Position numbers and translations under genes: made by a program
Shown here: piece after piece, positions 39,239 to 50,462 of the stretch
Layout of the letters: each line of letters starts with the position of its first letter
How positions within the stretch are numbered: position 1 is the stretch's first letter
Notes under the pieces: generated by a model
Seen by the model: only the letters and a program-made list of their open reading frames with translations
Told to the model about the DNA's origin: nothing
The model's database searches: none
Origin: Phylloscopus collybita
Taxonomy: Eukaryota > Chordata > Aves > Passeriformes > Phylloscopidae
NCBI GenBank assembly: GCA_027886175.1
Contig: JAJNNQ010000004.1
Coordinates: forward strand, 14,089,501-14,153,500
Direction: 5' to 3'
Length of the DNA: 64,000 nt

Positions 39239-39660
39239 TGTCGAATGCTTTGGGTGGAAGCAACCTTAAGATCATGTTTTCAACCATATTGCCATGGGCA
39301 GGGACACTTTTCACAAGAAAATATTGCTCAGAGCACCATCCAATTTGGCCTTGAACACTTCCAGGGATGGGGTATTCACTACTTTTCTGGATAGCCTGTC
39401 CTAGTGCCTCACTACTCACACAGCAAAGAGCTTCATCTTAATATCTAATCTAAACCTACTTTTTTTACTTTTAATCCATTCTCTCTTGTTCTGTCACTAC
39501 ATGCTCTCATTAATAGGCCCTCTGTCTTTCCTGAATGTTCCCTTCAGGTACAGAAAGGTTGCAATTAGGTCACTCCAAAGTCTTCTTTTTTCAAGGCTGA
39601 GCAAAACCAATTCTCCCAGTCTTTCTTTGTATGAGAGATTCTCCATCTCTCTAAATCCTA
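39239..39660 (-). mobile_element. CR1 copy B, 3' half, nested in copy A
   Basis: Antisense CR1 3' part. The + strand opens with the reverse complement of the CR1 3' end (GAATGCTTTGGGTGGAAG at 39242), runs through CCATGGGCAGGGACAC (about 39293), GGCCTTGAACACTTCCAGGG (about 39348) and AATATCTAATCTAAACCTAC (about 39440), and ends in the ORF2 C-terminal region near 39660. Its 3' terminus sits exactly where copy A stops, and copy A resumes after its 5' end. That is the pattern of a 5'-truncated CR1 inserted into an older one. There is no intact frame. Confidence 0.8.
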
Positions 39661-39743
39661 CTAAATCTAAATCAAGGTCCTGTTATCAATGCCACTGATG
39701 AAGAAATAAAATAGCAATTGTCCCACTCTTGAGAGATAGTAAT
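39661..39743 (-). mobile_element. CR1 copy A, middle segment
   Basis: From about 39690 the + strand (CCACTGATGAAGAAATAAAA, then GTCCCACTCTTGAGAG) matches the antisense of the CR1 RT segment that encodes 'GP.LFNIFIND'. It directly continues both the flank after copy B and the flank after the LTR. The 30 bp at 39661-39690 are not assigned. The last five bases GTAAT (39739-39743) are the target duplication of the LTR. Confidence 0.65.
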
Positions 39744-40416
39744 TGTCTTGGTTTAGAAAGACAGGTATCTGCCAGGGAAACTGAGGTTCCCCTAGGATGG
39801 AGAATACCAACCTCTCACACCCCGACGAATTATAATTTTGCAATCAAGGGCTCTCAGGCAAAGATTTTGGGAATAGGAATAACAGTTCTTTACTAGGAAA
39901 TATTAACAATACAAATGTGATAGGAAACAAAACCACCCAACCAAACAAACAAATAAACAAATAAACAACAATTTTGGAAGAAAACCCTGACAGAGTCAGA
40001 GTCTCAATCTGACCCTGTGATTCAGGATGTTGAAAGCAGTCCAAAAGTAAAGTCCTTCTGAAGTGACAGACGTGATTCTGTTGGAGCAAAGATGATTCTG
40101 TGAAGAAGCAGGTTCAGGGGTGGTGAGGAGGGAAGCAGGATGGCGAGCACAGGAGGCGAAGAAGTTCTTGCCACGACGGCAGGGGCAAAAACGCGGAGCA
40201 CCCAGCTCCTGCAGCAGGGCAGCCCCAGCGCGGCCCAGCTTTCTCTCCCGGCTGCCTCCCCTCCTCCCACCCCCCACCGCCAGGGCATGAGATGTATAGA
40301 AATGCAGATGCACCGCACAGGCTGGGGAAGGTGGCAATGGCCTATCAAGGTGGGACATCAGGCCCCAAAACAGATGGAAATAGAATACACAAAACCCGGC
40401 TCCACAACCCAGGACA
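39744..40416 (-). mobile_element. Solo LTR, family A copy 2, nested in CR1 copy A
   Basis: A 673-bp LTR bounded by TGTCTTGG and CCAGGACA on the + strand and flanked by a perfect 5-bp target duplication GTAAT (39739-39743 and 40417-40421). About 390 bp of its 3' (R/U5) part, on the + strand 39744-40128, matches copies 1 and 3. The central part (about 40128-40345) is instead GC-rich with many CpGs and has no counterpart in the other two copies, so it belongs to a different U3 subtype. Overlapping frames of 81-120 codons here are composition artefacts. No viral coding sequence is present. Confidence 0.92.
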
Positions 40417-40930
40417 GTAATTTTTACAGGTTTCCATTTGAACTTTGAGCCATTGACTTTATCTCTCAGAACATGGTCATCCAGCCAGTTCCTTATTAAT
40501 CTATCAGTCTATCTATCAAGCTCGTATCTCTACAAGATATGGCCACAATGTTGTGGAGAGCCATAACTAAGGGCCTTGTAAAATGAGGTAAGTGACATAG
40601 ATTCCTTTCCTCAACTGATGCAATCCCTCCACTGCAGAAGATCACTGGGTTAAGTGGACACAATTTGCCCTTGTTGGGGTCCTGTTGGCAGTCCCTAATT
40701 CCCTCCCTGTCTTCTGTATTCTTCAACATAACTCTTAGGAAGATCTGCTTTGTGATTGTACCAGACACACAACTGAGGCTGACTGGTCAGTAGGTTTCAG
40801 GGTCCTCGTTTTCAACTCCTTTTAAAAATGGAATGGGTGACTATTTTCCCAGTCACTGGGAACTTCTCCTGAGTGCCAAAACTTTTTAAGTATGACTGAG
40901 ACTGGCTTCACAAGCACACCAGCCTATTAA
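40417..40930 (-). mobile_element. CR1 copy A, 5'-most preserved segment
   Basis: Antisense CR1 ORF2, the segment upstream of the RT palm. The + strand landmarks are GGTTTCCATTTGAACTTTGAG (about 40429-40449, shortened), GTCATCCAGCCAGTTCCTTA (about 40476), the 'ATTTGCCCTTGTTGGGGTCC' block (about 40664), TGAGGCTGACTGGTCAGTAG (about 40774) and CAGTCACTGGGAACTTCTCC (about 40850). The frame is broken. The upstream limit near 40930 is approximate. Confidence 0.75.
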
Positions 40931-41189
40931 CAGGATTTCTGTCTATGCACCCATAAATTTTGCAGCAATCTTGTAGTAATGCAATTATCTGTATAACTTT
41001 CTCACAGTGCTTAATTTGGTTAGATTTACCAGGAGACCTAAAGGTGAAGTACCTTTATACAGGCACACAGAAAGACACTAAGTGCATAAGCCTGTTTTTC
41101 AAAAGAATCCAGGTTAAAAATGTATTATAAGAAGTTCATGGGGAAAATATTCACAGAGTCTTCCTTAGCCAAAAGTAATAGATTCTACT
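40931..41189. other. Spacer, nothing recognised
   Basis: AT-rich DNA between CR1 copy A and an LTR-like block. It may contain further decayed CR1 copy A that I cannot recognise. Confidence 0.4.
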
Positions 41190-41480
41190 TATCTGAAGTA
41201 CTCCCCCCACCCTGCCCCCTGGGCTCCTGTGCTAGCTCAGTTTCCTTGAGCTTGGAAGCTATTTGAGGGAAATATTTCAGGGGATAGAGTAAAAGATTCA
41301 AAAGAGGCTCAGGATAATTCCAAGGCTTTATTCTTGAAGGGGTCCCAGGGCAAAAAAGAGAACCAGGAGGGAGCACAGGTTTATCTAGACTCTCTGTCTC
41401 AGGACAGATAGCTGGCACTAAGCCAATTGGCTATTGATAAGGGCAAACTGAGTAGTTACAGGCTTTAGGGGGTTCTGGGG
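41190..41480 (-). mobile_element. Possible LTR fragment
   Basis: A GC-richer block. Its minus strand has a polyadenylation signal, GAATAAAGCC (complement of 41323-41332), followed by pyrimidine-rich sequence, which is the layout of an R/U5 junction. Short strings recall avian ERV LTRs, but I see no clean termini and no target duplication. It could equally be an unrelated unique block. Confidence 0.3.
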
Positions 41481-44400
41481 AAAAACTATTTCCCCGGAGG
41501 AATACAACACTGTTCTATTTTTTCCCTCACTCCTTTTTACTTTGAAGCAGAAACATACATTCTTTTTGACTTTTTCCCCTTGCATGCAAGTATGGAAATC
41601 CTTTATAGACCAGTATTATTTATCCAAATTCCATGTTAAACCTATGTGTAAAACTGCCAATAAGAGCACTAAAATATTGACAGATGTAGTTCTTCCTGTT
41701 CCCCATTCAAACCAATGTTCTGTTATAAAATGAATTTTGAAAGAGCCGAGTATGATCTGAATTATTTTCTCAATTAAGTTGAATTGGCTAAGAGGGATAG
41801 AGTATTAGATCATAGTTTTTGTTTCAAAATTATATGCTCAAATTGATCCAAAATATAAAGTATACTAAAATGAGGAAGGTTAATAAATATATTTATAGTT
41901 TGTTTAACTGGGTTTACTTATCAGTGAAATTGCTTATGTGTCCTTTCTCTGTATTTGTGTAATTCATGTTTCATTTCACAGGTGTCTTCTACAAAGCAGG
42001 TATCTGCAAAGCAGATAGTTAATGATTAGATGCTAATAGAAATTAAATGTTACCATGGTAAGGTGACAGATGGTTCTATTGTGATTGTCTCCTTAACCAT
42101 TCTGCCAATCTATCATATGGTAGAATTTTGATGGACTTCGAAAAGTTAATTAAAAAAAAATGACACCTTTAAAGATGGACTTAGTAGGCCTAAAACATAC
42201 CTAGTTTGGTATGTTTTACATAATTAATAGCTGCAAATGTGGACTTATTTACACTCTTATGAGTCTATCTGTGCAGCCTAGACACATTTGGGATGATGCT
42301 GTTCTCTTACACAGTTGCTTGACAATGAGGTGATAGAAAGTCACTCAGAATGAATAACCTTTCTGACAACTCCTCTGGTGCAAGATTTTATAGGTGCAAA
42401 GTTTTGCCTCTGATATTTGCTTGCCAAAATGTCCACTGATGAGAGGCATGCCTACGTTTTGGCCTCAGTTGAATGTAGATGTTAAATACAGCAGAGTTGC
42501 TCCTCACTGACTTTTGTTTAGCACACCTTTCTGGAAATAGGACACAATTCATTGCTGAAAGTTCCCACATGAAATACACCTGCACCAAAACTGAGTGATC
42601 CATGTGAGAGGACTTTATGGCAAAAGCTTATATGTGATGTCACAATAATGGAAAATTTGCTGTACTTCTGGTTTTGTGTGAGTCTTGAGATGGATTTTGT
42701 CAGTGGTTTTTCTATTTGGCTTCACTACCAATCTGCTTCAGTTGCTCCTCCTTGCTCATGTATCTTCTTCCCTTATTCTTAAACACCTGGAAAATAATGG
42801 TGTTTAATTTGTTGACACAGGTCACTAATCCATCCCATTACTATGAGATATGTAATATTAATTGCTAGGATGCCATTACATCAATCCTATAATCATTGTC
42901 ATACTCATGCCTTAAGTTTTAGGTTTCATATTTTTTAGATTCTGTATTTCCTTAGTGTGTGACTGAACTTCATACAATGTGTTAGCAAGTTCTCTTCATA
43001 GGGTAGTCAGACAAAACAATCCTTTTCCAGCTTAAGAACCAAGGACACCATTGCAGCTTTGTGCTCAAAAAGTGTAAACAACGGTGAATTGAGGAGAGAA
43101 AACTGGGAGGATGGGACTTCATAACCTGAAGCTGTAATTGGACAATTGACCTCAATATGTAAATGGACCAAAACTTATAGAAGTGTGAAAACTCTTGACC
43201 GGTCATCTATCTTGCATTCATCTGGGTAGCCATGGCCAGTACTGCCCAAAGTGTAGCCTTTAAAAGGCTTTTTAGTAAATACCTACTTTATTCATTTAAC
43301 TCTGTCTAAACTCTGTTCCAGGTAAGCCTCTCTAGACATCAGTTCTTACACCCCAGGCATCTGGAAAACCCCTGGACCAGAGGAACACCCAGCTGCTCTC
43401 CCACTCCTGCTGGCAGTCCCAGCTGGAATCCAAAAGATATCAGAGCTCAAGAATCCTCAGATCTATGACAGAGGCACCTGAGTAACTGAATAAAGGTGGT
43501 ATTCTGTTTTCACACCAGAGTTAGGCGTTAAGAGATCTCTTGTAGTGGAATACCCTGGGGGGTCTAGGTGGAGTTGCTTTATATTCACTCCCCTTCTCAT
43601 CTGTTAATGTGGGAAGGGATGCCCTCTGAAAAAGCTTGGTTTTGGCATTGCAGTGGTGAATATTGGCCTGGGGCCAATGGCAGTGGAGTGGGTTAGCTCC
43701 CAGCTCCAACAGCTGTGAGTTCCAGTCCCGAATCTTACTCATTCTTGCTTGCTCTCTCTCTCTGGTTCTTTTGATCTTTCTTACTTAAAAGTGTTAAGAT
43801 ATGGGTTTGTATTGTCCTGTGAGTGTAATAGCAATATCCAAGAGACAGTCCCTTAGGATTATTATTGAAAAACTGGCATGATCTAACTCATGGAGAGTCA
43901 AAGCTTTTTAAATCCAGACTTAGACTCAGAAAAAATGTGGCCAATGTATGAACTAGGTAACAGTGAGAGGAGGCCTGAATTCAGTAGCTTAGATAAGAAA
44001 TGAATATCAAGCTTGATGTCGTGTATATGAGAAGACAAATATTTTGAAGAGTTAGAGTATGCTAGGCTTTTTTTATGGTTTTGTCATGCCTGGGCTTTAG
44101 CAAAGTCCATCAGCAAATAAGAAAAGAACATATATTGGTTTTGAGGAAAAAAGAGGGGGAAAAGTAAAAAGGAAGAGCTCATATTGAATAGCAAATACAA
44201 AACCAAGGAGGAGGAGTTAGACCTATTCACCCCTGCTTTGAGGGTAGGGCCAGTCATGCTTCCGACCTGCTATCAATACCTACTATTGTTGTATACCCTA
44301 ATGGCTTCTTTGGCAGGCAATGCTTCTTGTTCATTGACACCATAATACAATTATCTTTGACCTCACTCTTCATTGACATGCTCAGCAGTGGGCACTTAAC

Positions 44401-44689
44401 AATGAGTCCCTTAATTTTGAGCTCTAATAAGCTGTACCTGAAGAGTGATTTTCAGTTTTGAACCATGCTTCGCGTTTTACCCCACTGGAGTACAAAAACT
44501 GTGGAGGGTGACTAATAATGTCATGATTGGTAATTTATGTAGTTGATTTTTAGTTTTTGGCTTTTTTTATAGCCAGGTTCTCCAGTAATCAAACTGTGGC
44601 CTCAGTGAAAGATCTAATACCATATTTGACTTCTTTTCTCCTCTGCAATTTATTTTCTATCTTCATTTTCATCTCTTAAAATTTCTGTG
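41481..44689. other. Unique DNA, no gene recognised
   Basis: Mostly AT-rich. The piece at about 43200-43760 is GC-richer and has some LTR-like strings (AATAAAGG at about 43487), but I could not place its ends or family. Frames at 42388-42603, 42982-43206 and 43521-43742 show no family resemblance. Confidence 0.45.
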
Positions 44690-45060
44690 TGTATTGACTA
44701 TGTTGCCTTAATGGCTGAGACAGAAGCCAGACGGAGTTATAAAAATAAGGTGAACATTTATCAAGGCCACACCCTGGCAGCACCAGAGCCACAGCAGCAG
44801 CTCTGCCTGGATGGCTCCAAGATGGAAGCAAAAGGAGACCGAGTCACGAGATTCCCTCCTTTTTACAAGTTTTAGTCCATTTGCATATCCCCATCCATTT
44901 TCCTAAGGCATCAACTACATGGTTGCAAATTTGTCCTGTAACAAATCCATCAGGTCTGAATACACCATCAAAATCCCTTTGATGAAGCTCTTTGGGTGCT
45001 GTCACCCTTCTCTGTCTACGGGCTTGCAAATTCCCATTAGGGTTTATGTGGAAATTTAAG
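44690..45060 (-). mobile_element. Possible LTR fragment
   Basis: A GC-richer block beginning near GGCTGAGACAGAAGCCAG (44712) and containing CAAGATGGAAGCAAAAGGAG (about 44818) and CCATTTGCATATCCCC (about 44877). The minus-strand reading has TGATAAATG and TTTTTATAACTCC near its 3' end. The whole resembles passerine ERV LTR sequence in outline. Neither terminus nor a target duplication is secure. Confidence 0.35.
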
Positions 45061-46010
45061 GGCCATACCAGAGATTATCTGCCAGTGTTTTCTAAACTTT
45101 CTCTGCATACAATATGATCTGAACACTCTAAATGCAGCAAACTAATGCCCATGAGAAAGGATTAATATTTTAAGAGTACATTCTCATAGGCAAAGGAGTT
45201 AGTAGAATTAGAGTATGAAAATATTTACTTTTTGTTTTGACTAGTTTCCTTGGAAGGAAAGGTTGCTGCAGACTAGATTTGTTTGATTGGGACTTGCATT
45301 CAGTTAACTTTGCTTAATATGCCTGAAATATTGATCCCTTCTTCCTATTAGTTATGCAAGCAGTGGACAACATAAATAATGGTTCTTGAAATAAGGATAC
45401 CTGATAACTACGCCTCACAGCTGTAGGAGTAGAGTTTTAAGTTAAATACAAGCAAGTACTGCAAATTAAACAACAAATTCTCATGGTAGTAGAAATCAGA
45501 AATGGCAAAAAGCTAACCCTTTATATATATATAATCACAATGTATTTTTAAATAAATATATACTAATTAATCACAGTGTGAAAAGATATATCACAAAAAT
45601 AGTTCACAAAATTCTGCATTTCAACTATGAGGGCTGCATATCAGTAGAAAGTTCACTCAGTCAAAAAATGAAAAGTTACTGAATGTAGACCTAATCACAA
45701 AATGTGGACTGAATTTTAGGAATGTTTCACAAAAAGTGGCTGTGGCAAAATGAATAATGCAACAGGGTAAATTTGTCCAATCAAGCAGCATATTTGTCAT
45801 ACTAAGAAAAAAAAAGCATGATCCCATCATCAATGTGTTTGTAGTAAAGTAATGTTATAAATGCATGTTTTGGAGTTGGTTTTTCACGTATAGTAAAATG
45901 ATTGCTTTATGTATAATATGGGAAAGTTGTCTTGTATGTTCTTCTATTAATAGAATTTGAAAAATGTGATAAATGAATATTCTTAGATTGTAACAAAGTA
46001 AAGTGGGAGT

Positions 46011-46107
46011 TGGTTTTTTGTGGGTTTTTTTTTGTTTGTTTGTTTGGTTTGGTTTTTTTTTGTTTTGTTTTGTTTTGTTTTGTTTTGGTTTTTTTTGTTT
46101 TTTTGTA
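46011..46107 (-). repeat. T/G-rich low-complexity tract, (TTTTG)n core
   Basis: About 97 bp of T runs with G interruptions, including six TTTTG units near 46060-46088. On the minus strand this is (CAAAA)n. The Lys/Asn-rich minus-strand frame at 45983-46249 is a composition artefact. Confidence 0.9.
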
Positions 46108-46366
46108 ACTTCTTAACTAGACAGAAGACAGAAGGAACTTCTTGCATTCCTGAAGTGAAGATTTCTGATGAAGAACAATTGAGCCTTTGAGGGTTTGAAT
46201 CTTTGGAAGACAGAATTACGACATCTATCCAGACTACATGGAGTCCCACAGATAAATTATATACTTAGGGGGTCTTGAAACCAAAATAAAGATTTGAATC
46301 ATGCATTAGCTTATTTAAATATGTAACACAGAAGTCCTTAAAACAAAGGATCTGAAAAGAGACGGC

Positions 46367-46391
46367 GTGCTGATCTCGCTGGTATCAGCAC
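46367..46391. repeat. Small hairpin in a CpG-bearing island
   Basis: GTGCTGAT and ATCAGCAC form an 8-bp stem with a 9-nt loop. The surrounding 46360-46396 has four CpGs in about 37 bp, unlike the AT-rich neighbours. Confidence 0.7.
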
Positions 46392-47288
46392 CTCGGCTGA
46401 AGAAGCTTTGTTTTTCTGTCTCCTAATTGTCTATTTTTTTCTATTAAACTTATAAATTGGCATAAAAAGTGAACCATGTTTCTCACAGTAAGAAAAGCTT
46501 TTAATTTAAAAAAAGTGTCAAGTTGGTATTTTGAAGTCAGAATCTGATGCATGCCAGCATATGTCACCTTATTTTTCATTGCACATTTCCACAGCAGAGT
46601 GGGTTAAGAGATGCTGGTGGTGTCCTTCCAGTGGTTTTGCTTTCCTTCATCTGATTATGAGTAATTTTGCCTTGATTTTAACTGTCACATGAGTTGAAGA
46701 AAATATTTTTTCAGTATTTTTCCTTCAGTGGGCTTAATGGCTTTTTCAACCTGTTACATTCTTTGCTCTTGATTGTAATATGTAGTTCAAGCAACACCAT
46801 GACATACCCACTGACAAAAAAAAAATTGCTTGATAGTTGAATTTTGAAGTGTTTTAGCATTTCTATAATAACTTCCACAATGAAACAAAGGAGATATGCT
46901 GTTACCCAATAGTATTTTCTTCCAAAATACATGCTCAAGTTATCAGGGTTGCTCTGCTTGGCACCTGACAACTGATTTCATAAATCAGACACCAGAAATC
47001 AAAATCAAAAATGGAGAAAATCAGGGAGAGGAGCTCTAATAAAAGACAAATAGACCTAGAACTCAGGATTTGCTATACATAAGAAGTGTCATTGTAAAAA
47101 CCTTGTTGCACTCCAAGGGAGATGAGCAGGAAGTTTACTAATGCAAACACTTTTACATGTCTGTACTGCATGGGCAAAGAGGGCACACCTTACATCAAGG
47201 AAAGAGTAGGCTGGCAGTACCAGAGAATTACCTCTTGTTACAACCCACCCCTGAGGGTGAGGATAACTAAAGCTCTTCTTTCCATTGA

Positions 47289-47341
47289 AATAAATAAATA
47301 AATACACATACATGCGTGTGTATGTGTCTGTGTTTGTGTGT
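47289..47341 (+). repeat. (AAAT)n followed by TG-rich microsatellite
   Basis: Four AAAT units and then alternating TG/TA steps to 47341. Confidence 0.85.
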
Positions 47342-47448
47342 AGGGTTTATTTTAGAACAATCTGGTTGTGAAGGAAAGGATGTATATAGTGGGTTTGGTT
47401 ATTATCTGTAGAAATATAGAAATATAGGAGCATGAAAACATTTAAGAT

Positions 47449-47715
<267 letters not shown>

Positions 47716-48177
47716 CAAGACTTGATTGTTACAATTTTGATGTACTCTAGTTGAAGTGATGGTTGCAGTCCTGACCCCCTGGGGGCAAGGGAAGCCCATG
47801 AAACACAGGGTTCAGTGGGTTACTATACACTGAGCTCTGTGTGAGAATTCCCTCTCTGTGAGAATTCCCTGTGTGTGAGAATTCGCCTCCTCTGAGAGGG
47901 GAGTTCCACACTGGCTCTTGCAATGCTATGGCCTGTTGCAATAGTGTGGATCATGCACAGGTGGAGGGCACTCAGAAATTAGTCTGGGGGCACTGCAGGA
48001 GCCTTTGATGATTTATGACCCCTCCTAGGACATGACAGCTCTCTCTCACATCAGTGTAGTGGAGCAGTTCTACTCTGTCAGAAGGGATGAAAACCTTCAG
48101 GCCCATGTGTGAATGTCCTGGTTGTTCCCTGGGGGGGAATTTTCACAGGTGATTCAGTTGTGTAAAGGAAGACATTG
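47716..48177. other. Unassigned DNA before LTR copy 3
   Basis: Somewhat GC-richer than the region average. It includes a small three-unit repeat (47835-47888). Composition suggests a possible old retroelement, but I recognise no family. CATTG at 48173-48177 is the left target duplication of the following LTR. Confidence 0.4.
47835..47888 (+). repeat. Minisatellite-like, three units of about 18 bp
   Basis: Units containing TGTGAGAATTCCCT at 47839, 47857 and (as TGTGAGAATTCGCCT) 47874. The units vary slightly in length. Confidence 0.85.
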
Positions 48178-48947
48178 TGTCTTGGGTTGTGGAGCCAGGG
48201 GTGTGTAATCTATTTTCATTTATTAAAAGCAGTTGGGGAGATGTTTTTCTTTATCTCTGGGAGGGAGAGGGGCGGATGCCTTCTGATAATGGGCCAAGCT
48301 GTTCAAACCAGGTGGGGCATTGTTTCTTATCTCTTTCACCACTGGAGAATATTTTCTGCTATTGGACCATTGAGACACCCCTAATAGCACACATCCCCAA
48401 ATAGACTATCCATATTACATCATCCTATTGTGAGGTGCTCCACCCAGTGCTTTATCCATTGTTTTATCCATTGCTACCTGGATAAAACTGAGACACAGGA
48501 ACAAGAAAGGATCCAGCTTCACCTGATTCCTGGAGGAAGACTGGACCCTTCTCACCATCACTGGACCCCTTCTCATCACTACTTGGACCCTTGTTCTACA
48601 GGATCATCTCTGCTCCACCAGAACCACATCTGCCACTCCAGGAGGACACACTTTTGGACTGCTTCCAACACCCTGACCAACAGGGTGTCAGGTTGTAGCT
48701 CTGACTCTGTCAGGGTGTTTTCCAAAATTGTTGTTTGTTTGCTGGTTTGGTTGGGTGGTTTTGCTTTTCTACTACATTTGTATTGTTAGTATTCCTAGTA
48801 AAGAACTGTTATTCCTATTCCCAAATCTTTGCCTGAAAGCCCTTAATTGCAAAATTATAATTTGGTGGGGGTGAGGGGTTTACATTCCCCATTCTAAGGG
48901 AAACTACAGTTTTCCCTGGCAGATACCTGTCTTTCCAAACCGAGACA
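48178..48947 (+). mobile_element. Solo LTR, family A copy 3, with perfect target duplication
   Basis: A 770-bp LTR in sense orientation, starting TGTCTTGGGTTGTGG and ending AAACCGAGACA, flanked by the perfect 5-bp duplication CATTG (48173-48177 and 48948-48952). It is the inverse-orientation relative of copies 1 and 2. Its U3 (about 48200-48350) matches copy 1 but not copy 2. A TATA-like GATAAAA (48481-48487) and an AGTAAA polyadenylation-like hexamer (48797-48802) give the normal U3-R-U5 order. No retroviral genes adjoin it. The 5-bp duplication and TGT...ACA ends fit an ERVL-like element, though the class is inferred. Confidence 0.93.
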
Positions 48948-49111
48948 CATTGGCATGATAAAAAGCAGTATCCCACCTCATGGAATCTGCTTCTTATCTA
49001 CCTCTTCCCTCACCTGTCTCAAAGGAAGCTTGTATCCTCTGAGGATGAGTGATCACCTCCTTTGCACCCTGTGGTTACTGTGTGCATCTTCAGCAAAGCA
49101 CCTGCAGTTTT

Positions 49112-49143
49112 TTAATGACACTTTTTATAAAAAGTGTCATTAA
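49112..49143. repeat. Perfect 32-bp palindrome, no spacer
   Basis: TTAATGACACTTTTTA is followed immediately by its exact reverse complement, giving two 16-bp arms with no loop. Symmetry ends at both outer bases. No matching transposon terminus or target duplication is visible around it. Confidence 0.97.
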
Positions 49144-49882
49144 TCATTAACATTTTAGTTCCTCAAACCTCTATAGCAATAGATATAACACAAACTTCCC
49201 CAACCCTTAGACAACCAGCATCACCAGTATCACTTAAGAAGAACAGGAATAGGTGCCTATACAGACAGGAAATAATGTTGAATAAAAATAGGTGGCATGA
49301 AAGGTTTAAAAAATGTGCAGTTTGTGAAATTTGGGCTTGTTGTTCTACTTTTAAGGTGCTTCCAGGTAATTTCAAAACCAATAAGGTACCTACAACCTTC
49401 AGGAGTATCCAGTTAGGCATTATGTGCACCCTGAGGATCCAGTGAGTATTGCTGCCAAGTCTGCTTTGCCAGCAAAGTAGAAGATACACAAAATTTTCAA
49501 TTCTCACACTCAAGCTCCAAATGCTTTTCTGTGCTAGTGGTCAGACATGCCGAGTGAATGAGTCACAAACACAAAGGCGATGTAGCCATTTATAGTTTAT
49601 TAGGATCTCCTGGGTACCTAAAATTAGCATTAAGTTCTGTTTTAGACACATAAGCACATGGGCTTATTTTCAATCCTGCTGTGTTCTCATATGTTCATTT
49701 AGATTCTCTCTGTTTTAAACAGGCTTAAAAATCATCTGCAACATGTACCTAGATAAGTAAGTAAAAACTCATTTATGGGATTTTAAAATAAATATATCAC
49801 ACAAACTCTCTTATTTTGCCACTAATATTCAGAATTCTTTTTGCATAATATTTTGCAATTTTTATTCCCTCTCTTTTTGCTA
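49144..49882. other. AT-rich spacer, nothing recognised
   Basis: DNA between the palindrome and the next LTR. Frames at 49134-49445 (+) and 49163-49513 (-) overlap on opposite strands and show no family resemblance. Confidence 0.45.
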
Positions 49883-50462
49883 TGTTCTGATTTTGGCTAG
49901 GATAGAGTTAATTTTTTTCAGAGTTGCTTGCATAGTTCTGTGTTTTGGATTTGTGATGGAAACACTGTTAATAATTCAGGGGTGTTTTTGTTATTTTTGA
50001 GCAGTTCTTACATAGAGCCAAGGCATTTTCTGCTTCTCAAGCCATCCCACTGGCGAGCAGGGTGGGGGTGCACAAGGGCCTGGGAGGGGGCACAGCCAGG
50101 ACACTGACCCCAACTGACCCAAAGGACAATTCAGGCCAGATGGTGTCATTCAGCATATAAAGAGAAGGAAAGAAGGAAGGAAGAGCTATTTGGAGTGAAG
50201 GCATTTGCCTTCCGAGTCAGCCTTACGTGTGATGAAGGCTGACTTGCATGGAGATGGCTGAACACTTGCCTGCCAAAGGGAAGTAGTGAATTGATTCCTT
50301 GTTTTGCTGTGCTTGTGTACATGGCTTTTACTTTCTCTATCAAATTGTCTTTATCTCAACCCACAGGTTTTCTCACTTCTATGATTCTCTACTTTTCCCC
50401 TGAAGGATAGTGACTGAGTGGCTGCATGGAGTTTAGTTGAGAACTGGGGTTATGTTTTGACA
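49883..50462 (+). mobile_element. Solo LTR, family B (avian ERVL-like)
   Basis: A 580-bp LTR in sense orientation. It begins TGTTCTGATTTTGGCTAGG and carries GTTTTGGATTTGTGATGGAA (about 49942), GGGGTGCACAAG (about 50066), a TATA box ATATAAAG (50155-50162), GGGAAGTAGTGAATTGATTC (about 50279), a mutated polyadenylation hexamer ATCAAA (50339-50344) followed by TTATCTCAACCCACAGG, and ends near TTTTGACA (50462). This order and wording match a widespread avian LTR family that I recognise, but I cannot give its library name with certainty. No target duplication is clear. A second copy of its 3' end lies at 50641-50696. Confidence 0.85.
50155..50162 (+). promoter_or_regulatory. TATA box of LTR family B
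   Basis: ATATAAAG sits about 270 bp from the LTR start and about 180 bp before the polyadenylation-like hexamer, the expected place at the end of U3. Confidence 0.6.

Larger units (their letters stand above)
45061..47288. other. AT-rich unique DNA with one T/G tract
   Basis: No gene or family is recognised. It holds a T/G-rich tract (46011-46107) and a small CpG-bearing hairpin (46367-46391). Confidence 0.5.

Noticed and set aside
39996..40448. Several overlapping 102-120-codon frames on both strands
   Set aside because: They lie across the GC-rich U3 block of LTR copy 2, where stop codons are rare by composition; there is no retroviral protein signature.
43521..43760. Possible tRNA-like A and B boxes (GGGTTAGCTCCCAGC and GAGTTCCAGTCCCGA)
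   Set aside because: The boxes are too close together (about 30 bp), no acceptor or anticodon stem can be formed, and no SINE tail follows.
47835..47888. Short repeated units that might hint at a CRISPR array
   Set aside because: Only three degenerate units with no spacers, in a vertebrate genome; a small tandem repeat explains it.
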